Positions 14,071-26,090 are shown, counted from the stretch's first letter. The stretch: DNA of 64,000 nt from Otis tarda (GCA_026413225.1 CM048553.1:133144190-133208189), one strand, 5' to 3'. Notes: generated by a model from the sequence alone, not told the origin. Translations and numbers: made by a program.

Positions 14071-15359
14071 TAGTAATACCAATGAGAATAAGCAAGAACA
14101 AAGCAAAAATAGCTTTTCTCTCATCTATGCTGATTCATTCCCTCTTCATTTTTCTCGACACAGGAACAGCATCACATCAGCCCTGTATCCTTACTCTCCC
14201 TTCTGCGCTTCAAATCACAGAGCAGGTTGAAGTCAGCTCTTTCAAAATGCAAGCAGAGCTTACGGAAATGCTGTTCTTCCTCTGTAGCTCCCCTGCAGGT
14301 CCAGGCAGATGCGATAAGATCATAACCAGCAGTCACGAGCACTTACAGTTTGTCCTGATTTCTTAAGTGATGGATCATTCATCTCAACACCAGCACAGAA
14401 GAACAGATATGGCATCCCAGTTGCACATCGCTAACCGGGAGATGCTGCTTATCAGGAAGCATCTGCACATCTCCAGCTTCTGGAGGAAATCTTGAGGGCT
14501 GTTTCCAGGATCATTCAGACATAAACAGCAGGCACACTGGGGTCAGCACTTCCTCGGCTTAGCAGAGCAGCTGCCTGCATCCTAGCAGTGAGCTCCTCTG
14601 GCCTCACGAGTCTTACGTCTCTGTCTCCTGGAAATAACTTATTAAATGGGAATCTAAGCTTCCATTGAATAATTTTTACTTCATTTTTGCTATAAAGAGT
14701 GTGAAACATGATATCAAAGGCTTAAAGAAATTAGAATAAATAAGCCTAAAAGTTCCTTACATTTTTGAGAGCCTAAATAACAGTTTTGAGGTCTGATTCA
14801 TTATTTGGGCATGTTTGAGGTTAGAAATTATGAAACCAACAAACCTTTCAAGTCAAACAAGTTCCACAGCTGTAATTACAGAGAAACGTGTTACAGAGCT
14901 CACCTTTAGGTCAGGCACATCTGTCTTGAGGCTATGTACATGAATATGTACATGGAGCGATGGCTGTACTGGAAGGTCTCTTCCATTGAAACCAGTTAGG
15001 ATCACTTAAGACAGGGTAGGCTTAATCATAATTTTACAATCAGTGTATTTTGCATGGGAGCAGTTGCCTGTTCTCTGCTTGTATCTACAGGGAGTGCAGT
15101 ACTGGGTCTAGCTAGGTGTGTCTGCACAATTTACGTGGCAATGAGCCCCCCCCCCGGCTTTAAACGATGGCCATTGTCACCCTCTGAAGGCTTGCAAAGT
15201 GCTCCCCAATCCCCAAGGCTGCCTGCTCCCTACAGAATGGGAGCTCCCGGTTCCTTTTCTTTCTTTTCTTTCAGGTGAGGGCAGATAACACCTCGTGGGG
15301 AATTGCAAGTTAAACACTTGTAAGAGAAAAAAAAAATAAAAAGAAAAGAAAAAAACAAG

Positions 15360-15910
15360 GGAAGCCTACCGCTGATAAAAGATAAAAGCCACCACATAGA
15401 CTTAACTGGGCTAACCTTATCTTGTTATCGCTTAAATTAGCAGGGTTCAATCTAATTAAGTGCTGGCATGGAAGCAACCCCAGTTTGGGCGTGACTCATC
15501 CGCGGGAAGGCTCTTCCGACCGCAGCCTCGACGGGGCTCTGCCGCGCTGGGGCTGAGGGAACGTGTGGTTCCTGCCCCTCATGGCTCGCAACCGAAAATC
15601 CTGGTCCTCTGTCAAAGGGGTGTTCAGGCAGTCATCTTATAGATCCAGTTTCTATCTTTAAAAGGTAATTCTGACGGGTTATTTCAACTCTTTAAACAAA
15701 TCACCACGTGCTTGTGCCGTTTTTGCTGTTATCAACGGCAATTACTATGCCAGGGTTGTTGCCTAATACACTTAAACTGATAAGTTATACTACATCAAAG
15801 GCAGAAGCTTCTATAGTAGATAATGCCTAGGGAATCAAGCTATATCGAGGTTTATACTTCAATTTATTTATTTATACCTTGAGGTTTATCAGAAACACAG
15901 TAGCTGATAA
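15360..15910. promoter_or_regulatory. Candidate cis-regulatory patch: GATA motifs, AP-1/NF-E2 core and CpG cluster
   Basis: Seven GATA-type cores fall within about 540 bp: tgataa and agataa at 15373-15386, ttatct and ttatc at 15418-15427, tgataa near 15778, agataa near 15818 and tgataa near 15904. A TGACTCA core lies at about 15492. Immediately after it, 15485-15565 holds around ten CpG dinucleotides in an otherwise CpG-poor region. GATA plus TGACTCA resembles haematopoietic enhancers, but these cores are short and common in AT-rich DNA, so this is inference only. Confidence 0.25.
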
Positions 15911-17682
15911 TTTGCTGTTGTGGATTCTTCAGAAATGCCCAAGAACCAGTCATAAATGTAATATTAGGAGCAGATTTGTATCCCAAAGCTGTGACCCTGT
16001 CAATTCAACACCCAACAACACCCAGGGGAGCAGCATGTCTAGCACTTGCATCTGAGGATTTATTATTTCCCGCTCCACGTAGCTGGATGCCTCCTTATAT
16101 CTAGGTGGTCTTTTACACCCACCTACAGCAAGTCCTTGAATTCACACAGCTGGATCTCCGTAAATTGGAAGCACTGTCACCGTGCCCTAGCTAATAGCTT
16201 TATACCTGTACAGGTGGATGTAGCAAGTCTGTTGTATACAGTCATAATCTGTGATATCGGTGAAGGTACCTGGTCGTTGCTGGGTTTTGATACATTTGTC
16301 TAAAAATTAACCGAAGGCTCCTGAGCGTAGCACCTGTGCCCAGATCTGAAGATGGTGCAGATAATGAGAATTTGCATGAACTGTGACAGAACATGTCTAG
16401 AGCACACCAATGTACAGCTCCACTTTTGGACAGGACAGAACCAGACGTCTGCTGACGGGTTGCTGGTCCACGCAGAATATGAGCAGCGAGGGTGGGAACC
16501 GGTGCATTCAGCTGGAAGGAGAGGAAGCTGGGAAGGAGAGCAAGCTCTTGTATTTCTCTTCATTTGCCTGGAGGGGGAGGAAGCCTGCAAATGAAAAAGT
16601 CAACTGGCTCCTTAATTTGAACAAACTACAAAAAGAATAAGAAAAAAAAAAGCAGCTGTAATAGCAGCTACAGCCTCCCACGCTGGTTCATCTCGGCCAC
16701 TAAGCAGGGGAAAATGGGGGAAGGCAAACAAGCATCTGGTCTTCCTGATTATCATCTGACATGTGAATTTAAAACCTTGTGAAATTCAGAGGTGGGAGGG
16801 TTTCTCCCAGGGAGCTGTGCAGCATTCCTGGGAACAAAGAAGAGCCCAACACCCAAAGCAGAACAGCTCAGCTATTCATATCCCTAAGTAGGTGAGAAGG
16901 TGGCAACTCCTTTCTGCCCCTTTCCCCCCTCATTTGGGCTGTCACAGCCCAGAGGTTCAAAGCCCTCTGCCTGCAGTCCAGCTTCTAAATCCCCTTCACA
17001 ATCCCCCTGCCATGACTGGCTGCTGTCAAGCCTCATGTGCTGTCAGAGCGCATCTTGGTTCCTGCAGGTTGCCAAAGGTCCCCAGGGCTCTGAGCACCTC
17101 CTGCCCTCAGCGTCGCAGCCAAGGGCAGGCCTATTTCCCACACCCAGCCCTACAGAAATGGGCTTCAGCCAGGGGCACAAAGCTGCCAGAACTGAACCAT
17201 ACCCATCGCAACTCTGCCGCTGGAGTGTCTGCTGCACATCCCCAGTGGGCTTCACCGCCCGGTTGTTTTAATTTGAGCTGCTGGAGAAAGGGAAGGGGTG
17301 CAGCCAGGAGAGAGATACAGCAGACAGAGCTAGTGATGCCTGGTCACAGAGTCCAACCTCAGCTGCTGCCTCTGCAGAAGGTAGCCAGGACCTTTTTCAT
17401 CATGTATTAAAAGCAGCAAGAAAAAGATACTGCCTCTACTGAGAGTGTCATAATAGCTGCTTCCCAGACTGGGAGTACCTGGGGCCACAGACATCTGCAT
17501 CATGGCAGCTGTTGGCTTGCAGGAGGCAAGGGAGGAAGGGATGGGCCCCCACCTTCCCTCATTTATTTGTTGCCTCCTTCCCTCAGGCCCCCTGGGTTAG
17601 AACAAGGCTTTAGGTACCCATAGGGTGGGATGGTGTTACCAATGGTGAGAAAAGAGTTTTAGGTAAACAGAGAAAAGAATCA

Positions 17683-17869
17683 GAGAATCATAGAATAGTT
17701 TGGGTTTGAAGGGACATTTAAAGGTCATCTAGTCCACCCACCGCTGCAAGAAGCAGGGACATCTCCAACGAGATCAGATTGCTCAGAGCCCAGTCCAACC
17801 TATCCTTAATGTTTCCAGGGATGGGGCATCAACCACCTCTCTGGGCAACCTGTTCCAGTGTTCCAGTGT
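17683..17869 (-). mobile_element. CR1 LINE 3' end, about 187 bp
   Basis: The plus strand starts cagagaatcatagaatag and continues through the CR1 3' UTR to the codons for the RLPREV segment (cctgttccagtgttccag), where it is cut off. This short 5'-truncated copy faces the copy at 18137 in opposite orientation. Confidence 0.9.
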
Positions 17870-18136
17870 ACAAAGAGTACATTTGAAAACTGCTGCAGTG
17901 GCTACAGCACATATTATGGACATACACACACATCTGCTTCTTCTTCTTTTTAACCATATCTATGAGACCACTTCTCCTCCTAAAAAGAGGAGAGAAAAAC
18001 AGGATCAAGTAACATATTAAGGAAGGGCCCCCATGTTGTGTCAGCTGGAGGATGTTTACCCAGATCCCTTTACAGTGGGCACATAATCAGAGGGTTTCTC
18101 CACCAATAGCTCTGGTGGAGCAGAGCTCCTGCGTTC

Positions 18137-18281
18137 AAAGGAAACGTTCAAGGCCAGGTTGGATGAGGCTCTGAGCAACCTGATCTAGTTGGGGATGTCC
18201 CTGCTCCTTGCAGGGGGGTTGGACTAGATGACCTTTGAAGGTCCCTTCCAACCCTAACCATTCTATGATTCTATGATTCAA
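18137..18281 (+). mobile_element. CR1 LINE 3' end, about 145 bp
   Basis: It runs from aaggaaacgttcaaggccag through the 3' UTR (ttggggatgtccctgctcct) to attctatgattctatgattc, the terminal repeat in two units. It is nearly identical in its shared part to the 8499 copy and is inverted relative to the fragment at 17683. Confidence 0.92.
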
Positions 18282-21200
18282 AGCAAAATAGGCCAGTGGA
18301 ATTTTTCACCCTAAATAAGTTGCTTGGAGGAGCTGCCTAAGGAATATGTGTGCCACCACCTGCTGTTGGATATGAACAGAACTGCTGAGCCATGGGCTGC
18401 CAGCTTTGCTGCCAGCACCCTGCATTGCAGCATGCAGCATCGCCGTCACTCGGCAAACACCCAGCGTTGCTGGCACGCGACATCGCCAGCACCCGGCATC
18501 ACTGGCTCTGTGTGCTTCCTACCACTCAGTGCCTGAGAGCCTGGGCAGCCGCCGGGAACTGTGCCTCTCCTACACCAACAGCTTCTACTGTGTTCTTCTT
18601 CACCTGTGGAAAACTGACCATGGACACAAGCTAAAAAGCATTTTCTTGCTTTGGGGCACAGACCTTGCAAAAAGGCATTATCAGATCCTGATGAGCTTTA
18701 AAGCAGATGCTGTTATTGCAGCTGCTCACCACCAAGAGCGCACAGCATTATTTCAGATAAAAAGCATCTCATGAGCAAGCTACCATGAAGTTTTAGCCAT
18801 TTATACATCTCTCAGTATTTAAAACAACAATGCAATGCTTTTTAGATTTACTATGCCATGGTTAAAAAAAAACCACTCAATACATTCACATCCTTTATGT
18901 TAGATTTTTAAACAAAATGAACCATTATCTGTTGGCACTGGATAGGTCCATGATCTTGGCAGATTAAAATCAAACATGCTGTATAAAGGCAAGCGTCGGA
19001 AGCAACAGCCTCAGAAACTCTCCACCACTCGGCCATCGCACACGGCCAGTGAGCGCAGTCCTGGGGCTCCCAGGCAGGGCTTCTAGGTCACTTGTGTGTT
19101 ACATGACAGGCTGCCTTCAGCTATGTCCTCTGTCAGCCTCCTCATTGCCCTCCATCCTCTAACATCACAGGGATGCTGAGGTCCCAGTACTTTTCAACAG
19201 TTGCTTCCTTATCGTGGACAAGGGTTGTTGCCATTGTGAGGAGCTCTGGTTGCTTTTCAGGCCGGTGACGCTGAGCAGTATCTTGCACTGGCAAAGCAGC
19301 AAATGTGTTAGCAGGAAATTGAGATCCTTTGTCAGCCGGAGGAAGGCAAGATATCTCACAGTGTGCTGCAGACCAGCTGCTTTGTTTGGCACCAAATAAC
19401 TTGGGCTAAATCCTCTGAAATTGTAGTGCCACACAGAAGATTCAAGGGGGAGTAAGAACCCAGATAAATCAGGCTGATGTTAAAGCAGGTTTATCCCCAA
19501 ACACAAGCAAATCTAGCACTTACAGAGAGCCAGCAACTACCTAATGCCAGCCTCAGAAAGCCCAGTGTCTTCGGCAGATGCGGCCCGACTCTGTAACTAG
19601 AGACAAGAGCAGTAATACTCAGTGATGTGTATAATGCTGCAAAGCCTGAACTGATTCCTAGGATGAATTATTTCCTCTCCTCTCACCAAAAGAGTGACAA
19701 AAATTATCAGCTCAGAACACACAGGTAGGTAACTTTCAGTGTAGCTACTGAAAAGTAGAAAATAAAACAAAACCCAACAATTGTATTATAAGCAAGGAAA
19801 GAAGATAAGCCTTGTAGGAAAATGTCATGTAATATAAGTGGATTTGACAAAAGCTGGAGATTTACAGTCTAAGTCCAGACACACTACTGAAGTTTTCTTT
19901 GAAGAGCCAGTTAGTTAGATGTAACAGCATGTGGGTTGTTCCTCTGCCCCCCTCCCCGGGCAGATAAGCAATCAAAACAAACACATTTATCTGAGAGATC
20001 TCTTAATCCTCTGCATAAACAACATTTCACCATGTAAGTTATAGTGGGCTTAGTGTTTCTTGAGCATGGAGAAGCTTAACGCCACAGTTCAGTCCTTATC
20101 CTATGAGCACAACCACAAAATCCAAGCCATGTTTGCATGTCCTAAGGTTACCCAGGGCAGGAGGCAGGGATAAGGGCCATTTTTGGTCTCTCTCTGCACA
20201 AAATACAGCACTCCAGTCCACCAAAATCCCTGCTTCATGGTAAAAGCGAGTAGACAGAGGGAGCCTAGCACAGGGTTTGAGGCAGACAAAGGATGTATAT
20301 TCACTTTTCCGTAGGTTAGCAGGAATATTCATGAGGATCTCTTTCTCCTAAAGCGAAGAAGCTCCTTAGCTGCTTCTTCAGTGCTCTAAGGTTGGGGCTG
20401 AGAGCCCTGCATAGCCGGCAGGCAGAGGAGGGTGAGGTCTGGCACAGGGAGAGCACATGTCCTCAGGGGGTCCAGGCTGGAGTCAAGGAAGCAAAGCTTT
20501 ACTGGGGAAAGGTAAGAAGAACCCTTTCAGAAATGCCGACAAACCTGAAAGCTCAGGGGATCCTCCACAAAGGATCCCTTCTGGGCACAAGCTGCTGCTT
20601 ATGCTGGCTGGAGACTTTGCAAGGTGAATAAAGAGGGTGGCCGTGCTGGGAAGTGAAGGCATCTCCCCTCAACAGCCTTCCCAAGGGACATCTGTGAACC
20701 AGCCACCCTGTCACCTTGCAGCTCCGGACCTCCTATCTCCCTGCTCTTCCCTACAGGCGCACAGGTTCCTTCTGGATACAGGACTTAACCAGGTATGAAA
20801 AGGTCACTGGCTGAATCTGGGACCATCCAGACATGAGCAGGTTTTATTTGGAAGCACATTTCTCCGTACTGGCCCTGACCACGCAAATGCAAATTTTTGA
20901 ACTTTGTGTCGGAAGGGGCTGGATCTGCAAGTTGAGCTGCAAAGTGCTGGAAGGAACAGCAGAGCTGCCAGAATATATAGAAGTGCTCTGACACGTGCTC
21001 CCCCAAATGCAGAGGTTTTAAGTCTGAAAGAGGAACTTAGTAAGGCTCATAGGGAAGCTGAGGAAAAGGAAAATAATAAAAGGATTTTTTTCCTATATGC
21101 CACACTCTAAGATAGTAAAGCCGTTGCCTCGGGTGTTACCTAGAAAGGAGGAGTTGAAATCTGATAGTCACTCGTGGTGTATGAAGTCAAAAAGGCCTGA

Positions 21201-22375
21201 CAGCTTAAGGCCATGTCGTTAGTGATGTTCACCGCTGGAGAGAGGGTGGAGGGACCTTTGCTGAAACCACCGCGTACCCACTGCTGACAGTCTCTGTGAG
21301 GAAGGGTATCACAGAGAAAGCTGTGAGCTGGGAAAAGAAGAGCATAGCAGCTGTGGGAGCTCATCTCCTGGGCTTCTCCCGAGACGCATGAATCGCATGT
21401 GATGCCCATGAGCGGCTGAAGCAGCTTTAGGCAGCTGGTAGGTACAGCTTTTCTCCCCGAGGCCACAATCAGGGCTCTGGCAATCAAAGGCTGCTCTCTT
21501 CTCTTCCCTGGGTTTGAGGGTGTTATCATCAGCATCTCAGCAGGGAGTGCATCTCCCTCTGAATAAAAAAAGACTTGGCTTTGATCATATGGTCTGGACT
21601 AATCTCCCTCTGTAAGGCAACTGTTTTTATTTATCTCTGCCTTCTTAAATGCTATTATCTGAATGACAGCAATGTTAGGTGTCATTCTTTTAAATACCTG
21701 TGCAGAAAGGCAAATTGTTTTCCAAAAGTAGGAATCTGATACCAAGTTTGGGAAAAAATGTAACCAAAAGCTTTTCAGATAATATGTATTTGGCACCTTA
21801 TTAAGAAATTTTATTTATAGCTACCAGAGGTAATTGGTGATAAAAGGTATCTTTATTCCAGTTTTATAAATAAGGTAACTGAGGCATGGAAAAATTAAGT
21901 GGCTTGTTCAGGGCTGTATAGAAAGCTTTGGCCATGGCTAGGAACAGATACATTACTAACTCCAGTCCCAAACCTTTTTAGTGTCATTACTACTTTTTCC
22001 TGACAAAAACTCAGCCTCTAGTGAAGATGAGAAAATTCAGTGAGAACAACTTCAGAAAGTTTCCTGTAAGCAGCTAATGAATCCTGCTTTTCCTGTGGAT
22101 TTGCATCCAGAAAGCCGAACTTCTCACCCTCAGCAAACTCCCATGATACCAACACCCTTCCCCCCAGCTCCCTCCCACATCTGCTTGTCTCCCTGGGCCC
22201 AGCCGCAGCCCCCGCAGATCTGCTGCTGTGACAACCATCCTTTTTTTTTGGGAAGGAGGTGACTTTGGCTCTCTCTCCTCTGCGCAGTAGCTGGCCTTCA
22301 CGAAAAACTCATAAGGAATGTTGTCTCTTTGCAAGCCCTCCTTTGAAATATGGTTGGATTGTCCAGACATGGTTT
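18282..22375. other. Non-coding stretch
   Basis: No gene recognised. A TATAAAGG box with several CpGs downstream sits at 18984-19050, and a MIR-like fragment lies at 21838-21990. Open frames of up to 131 codons (minus 21140-21535) show no domain. 18400-18510 is locally repetitive around the words cagcatcgcc, cagcaccc and ggcatc, but irregular. Confidence 0.45.
21838..21990 (-). repeat. MIR-like ancient SINE fragment
   Basis: The stretch ttttataaataaggtaactg followed by aggcatggaaaaattaagtg and gcttgttcagggctgtatag follows the order of the well-known MIR core in reverse orientation (a gaggaaactgaggc-type block, then ttaagt-gacttgc, then a tRNA-derived part). It is heavily diverged. MIR elements spread before the amniote radiation and a few persist in birds. 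Assigned by eye; a profile search would settle it. Confidence 0.55.
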
Positions 22376-22459
22376 AGTAGGCATGGTGGTGTTAGGTTGA
22401 TGGTTGGACTTTAAGATCTTGGAGGTCTCTTCCAACCTTAAGATTCTATGATTCTATGG
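22376..22459 (+). mobile_element. CR1 LINE 3' terminus, about 84 bp
   Basis: Only the last part of the 3' UTR is present (ggttgatggttggactttaa, ggaggtctcttccaacctta) followed by attctatgattctatgga. The UTR differs from the other copies here (gatcttggaggtctcttcc), indicating another CR1 subfamily. Confidence 0.88.
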
Positions 22460-23524
22460 ATAGGTTCAATGGTAACTGGGAGATTCCAGTTTCTTCAGGG
22501 AAGCAGGTTAAAGCACAATCAGGCTTGAGCCAAAGCGCCTGCCACTGTCTGGAGCTGTGGCAAGCACTGCAAATTTTCCCATTCAGCAAATGGCTAAGTG
22601 GGGCATTTGGGACATAGTGTAGTTTATCAGTGCTGACCTTGTTTATTTTCCAGGAAAGCGCAGCAGGGATTGACCTCTGTTTTGGTACTGCTTCATGGAT
22701 GCTCCTCAGCAGCGCACCAGCTCCCCAGTGTGTGTGCTGCTGTTGGGAGACCACAAAGCCATGACTGCCCTCAGCCACAAGCTGGTGGCCATGTGGTCAA
22801 GTGCCATCTTAACCCAGCACAGCCCTTGGGGCAAGCTTTTAGCTGCTCTGTGGTTTACCTCTCACATTTTTAGGAGTAGCACTAAAGTGCACTGAGGAGC
22901 AGGATTTAACAGAAGTCAGTAAAAGGCTGTTAAAACAGTTGTTTTCACTGCTCTTCATAGATTGTCTTGTTTGCTGGCTGAGACAATGATACTGATGGGA
23001 TAGATACAAAAAGGGAAAAGCAGCCCAGATTTATCAGCGTGCTCTACCACATTTGCCTCACTCCACTGGATTTTACCTCACTCTGGATATGAGCATAGTC
23101 CCAGCAGAACACATACTTTTAAAAAATTTATTAGTGTTACCTATACCTGCTAAAGGGTTACAGGTACTCAGATGTCTTTTTTCCTTGTACATCATTCTGT
23201 ATGGTTAATTATATACCTTAGTCTGCCCGATGCAGGAAGCACAGCATAATGTACCCTGGCTGTTAGGAAAGAACCAGGACATTTAAACCAAGTAATAGTG
23301 TCTGAGCAAGAAGCCTCAGAGTCCTTCTTAAGGTCTTTTTGTCTACATCACACTGAAAATAGCACACTGTCTAGTGTAGTCCAATAGTAGAGATTATGAG
23401 AGCACTTCAGACATGTTTTCTGAAAAATAAGAACTTCTTTCCAGAGTAAAAATCCACATTTCCTTATTTTGCGTACTTCACTAGTGACAGTAATTGCAAT
23501 ACCTGGAGGAGGAAGTTGATAGCC
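22460..23524. other. Non-coding spacer
   Basis: No gene or named repeat. Frames of 66-110 codons around 22446-22895 overlap on both strands and have no recognisable content. Confidence 0.4.
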
Positions 23525-23722
23525 TGTCCTGGTTTTGGCTGGGATGGAGCTGGTTTTCTTCCCAGTAGCTGCTGGGTTTTGGATTTAGTATGGGATTTGG
23601 TATGTGAAGAATGTGGGTGATACACTGATGTTATAGGTTGTTGCTAAAAAGACCAAGGACTTTTTCAGCCTCCCAGGTTTCGCTAATGTGCAGGTGCAAG
23701 AAGCTGGGAGGAGCATAGCCAG
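23525..23722 (+). mobile_element. Truncated avian LTR (5' part of U3)
   Basis: The fragment starts tgtcctggttttggctggga, the same opening as the complete LTR at 24768. It continues through ggttttggatttagtatggg, aagaatgtgggtgatacact and gaagctgggaggagcatagc, an arrangement typical of a common avian LTR family. The TATA box, R and U5 are missing and I see no second LTR or target duplication, so it is a broken remnant. The right-hand end is approximate. Confidence 0.65.
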
Positions 23723-24655
23723 TACGGTACAGTACAAAAGCCTGAAAAACTTTGAAACAGAGAACAGTGACCTGGTACCTGAGAAGCTGTGAAGGGCAGC
23801 ACAAGATCCATACACAGAAGTCAACTACAGAACAACTATGAGACACCTCTGTGAAATAACCATAGAAAAGGCAAACCATGATCATAGGATGCATCTACTG
23901 AGGTACATCCGGGAGACAAAGGGGAATGTGAACACCATACTGCAAGGCCTTGGTTAGCCATCCTCTGAAGTCTTGAATATTACTCTTTTCACCTGGCTAC
24001 ACACAGTGTGATTTCATACCAGAATACATAAGGAGAGGAACTACCATAACTCTTCAGGCATAGCAGCAGAAACTCCAGCTTCAGGCAAAAGAAACCCATA
24101 AACTGTAGTTTCTACCACCCGACCATGTGAGGCTTTAGATTTTTATTATTTTCTCTTACTTTTTATCTCTTTATCATCTTCTACCCTTCTCCTTGTTTTC
24201 TCATTTGTTCTTCCACTGCTCTCTCTTGTCTTTCCTCCTTCATCCCCTTAGCCCACACCCCTGAGTGCAGTTCCCTCCAGAAAATGGTGCTACTCTTCAC
24301 CTCCCACTCTTTCTGGCGTTACTGCCCAGTAGGAAGCAGGACACCCAAATGGCAAAGCACCCTCCACCATGCAGAGGGACAGAATTGGAAATGAGATTCG
24401 GAGAACAGGAAGTTCAGAGGAGGCCTCTGCTTTGGGCTGAGTGGGATACCTGACGTAGGACAGTGTTGTACAGCCTGACAGTGGTGCCTGTGCCGTTGCA
24501 CAGCAATAAGGCAGAGACTCAAGGAAGCTGCATCGACCCCTCCTTTGGAGGAAAAAACTTTCTGAGTGAGCATGTAATAGAAGAGGTAAGATTCAGTGAC
24601 ACAGGTAGTCCCTTCCATTTACACATTTCTTCACTACCTCTCACATATCCCCAAG
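23723..24655. other. Unassigned sequence between an LTR fragment and the class I provirus
   Basis: No gene or repeat recognised. 24130-24250 is pyrimidine-rich. Some of it could be decayed interior of the element that supplied the LTR fragment at 23525, but I found no retroviral motif. Confidence 0.4.
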
Positions 24656-24659
24656 ACCC

Positions 24660-26077
24660 TGTTACTGAAATCTGGAATAAAACTCCTTAACAGCAATGAG
24701 AAGTTAAGAAGCAGGCACTCCTTTAGTGCAGCGCTGGGCGCACAGGGGATCGCTCCACCTAGCGTGCTGTCCTGGTTTTGGCTAGGATAGAGTTAATATT
24801 TACCTGAGCTGGGTGGAGAACTGAAGCTGGTAGCCCCTATGGCTGAGATAGTTAACTAATTAGCTAACAGCTGGGGTTAATTTACCCAAATTAGCCAAAG
24901 GGCTATTCCATCCCATCTGACATCATGCTCAGTATATAAGTGAGGAGGGTGCTGAAGGGAGCCTCCCTGCTACTTGGAAGAGACTGGATGTGAAGATCTG
25001 TTGTGAGCTATTGTACTGTATTTGTGTTCCATCACTGTTTTGTTTTCTTCTGTCATTACTGTTAAATTTACTTTTTGTTTAATCTCAACGCACGTGTTTG
25101 GTTTTTTTTTCTTCTGGTTTTCTTTTGTTTGCCCAATCTCCTCCTATTCTCGGGAGTGAGAGAGAGACTGCGTAGCCTGGTCCCCGTCGGGGCTGAACTA
25201 CGACACGTGCACATCTGTTTGATCCAACAGTGCAGGTTAAATACACACCTATTATACATATTCACTAGATTTCCAAGAAATATTATACATAAACATTAAC
25301 CTTCCTAGAAATCATTATAATATTCCCCACCCACTTGTGCATGCTCAGTCTTTTGAGTTCAGAGTCTTCTGGTGGTCTTGGAGGGCTGTCGGAGCGCCCC
25401 CTCCTTGAATTCGCTGGTCAAACCCCTCCTTAAAATCTCCATATATGGTCTTGAGAACAGGTCGTGATGCTCCTTGATTTTTCTGGCTCCAAAGTGATGG
25501 CTCAGGGCCTATTTGCACAGCTGGTGTTTGAGGCCTACCTTTGTTCTGCCACCTTTCTTAATTACCCCAGACATGCTAGGCTAACTTCTAACAAACAAGA
25601 TGTTGTAACAGTCCTAAGACTCCCCATTCCCTCTAAGGACAAGTAGATTTCACATAAAATTTAACCTATATGACTACAGTTCTATAGTTAGCAAGAATCA
25701 CCTCATATTGGTATTTAATTATCAAAAATCATATTATTCTTATATTAAAGCAATCATTGGTTAATCTCACTTAGCTCTACTCATTGGAATCCTCGATACC
25801 CAGATCGAGATGGGAAGGGTAGAAGGTTTCCTAGCAGCAAACTGGTGTCCATAACGGTTTCCTTAGTTTCCTAAAACACAATGCTACAAGTCAATTAGTC
25901 TTTATCGAAATCTCCGTGGTTAACTGATTTTAAACAAAACTTAAACGTCTGTGGTTACAATTCCCGTGACTACAATTGATTCTTAACACTCCTATATTCT
26001 ACAATTTACTTTTGATCAGAGCTGGCTCGCTTTATTTCATAATCAATTTTTTAACTTTTATCATAATATTTGCAACA
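24660..26077 (-). mobile_element. 3' LTR of the class I provirus, split by an LTR insertion
   Basis: On the minus strand the LTR starts tgttgcaaatattatgat directly after the polypurine tract and ends gatttcagtaaca. Without the 438-bp insert and its 5-bp duplication it is about 975 bp. It pairs with 31725-31884 plus 37700-38514; by hand count the two LTRs differ at about 23 positions. Two TTCNNNGAA (STAT-type) cores lie upstream of an AT-rich TATA-like stretch near 25245-25265. I do not see a clear AATAAA on the sense strand. Confidence 0.93.
24768..25205 (+). mobile_element. Complete solo LTR inserted in the 3' LTR, 5-bp target duplication
   Basis: It runs TG (tgtcctggttttggctagga) to CA (ggggctgaactacgaca) and is flanked by cgtgc at 24763-24767 and 25206-25210. 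The other LTR of the class I provirus has the uninterrupted site (ctagcgtgcgcatctg, about 31831-31846), which proves the insertion. A TATA box (tatataag) lies near 24933, preceded by tgacatcatgctcag. The 5-bp duplication and the opening sequence fit an ERVL-type avian LTR family related to the fragment at 23525. No internal sequence remains. Confidence 0.93.
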
Positions 26078-26090
26078 TTTCCCCCCTTTG
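26078..26090 (-). other. Polypurine tract of the class I provirus
   Basis: On the minus strand this reads caaaggggggaaa and abuts the 5' TG of the 3' LTR. It primes plus-strand DNA synthesis in retroviruses and fixes the LTR boundary here. Confidence 0.9.

Larger units (their letters stand above)
11038..17682. other. Long non-coding stretch
   Basis: No gene recognised. Contents I can describe are a purine-rich run (12130-12200), an AT-rich microsatellite (13890-14070), a pyrimidine/purine tract (15255-15360) and a CpG-rich patch with GATA motifs (15360-15910). The longest open frame is plus 16892-17410 (172 codons), Pro/Ser/Leu-rich, with a second frame of 123 codons overlapping it. Neither shows a domain and both sit in a C-rich segment, so I do not call them genes. 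Confidence 0.5.

Noticed and set aside
16892-17410. 172-codon plus-strand frame
   Set aside because: It lies in a C-rich segment with a second overlapping frame; no family resemblance and no supporting splice or promoter context.
18400-18510. Possible tandem repeat of cagcatcgcc / cagcaccc words
   Set aside because: The spacing is irregular and the similarity too weak to define a unit.
20904-21110. Small frame with a charged helical end (LSLKEELSKAHREAEEKENN)
   Set aside because: Only 68 codons, no flanking splice signals I could support, and the coiled-coil look comes from a purine-rich stretch.
25464-25646. 60-codon frame present twice, identically, at 25464 and 37901
   Set aside because: The duplication is simply the two LTRs of the class I provirus; the frame is antisense to the LTR and carries no known domain.
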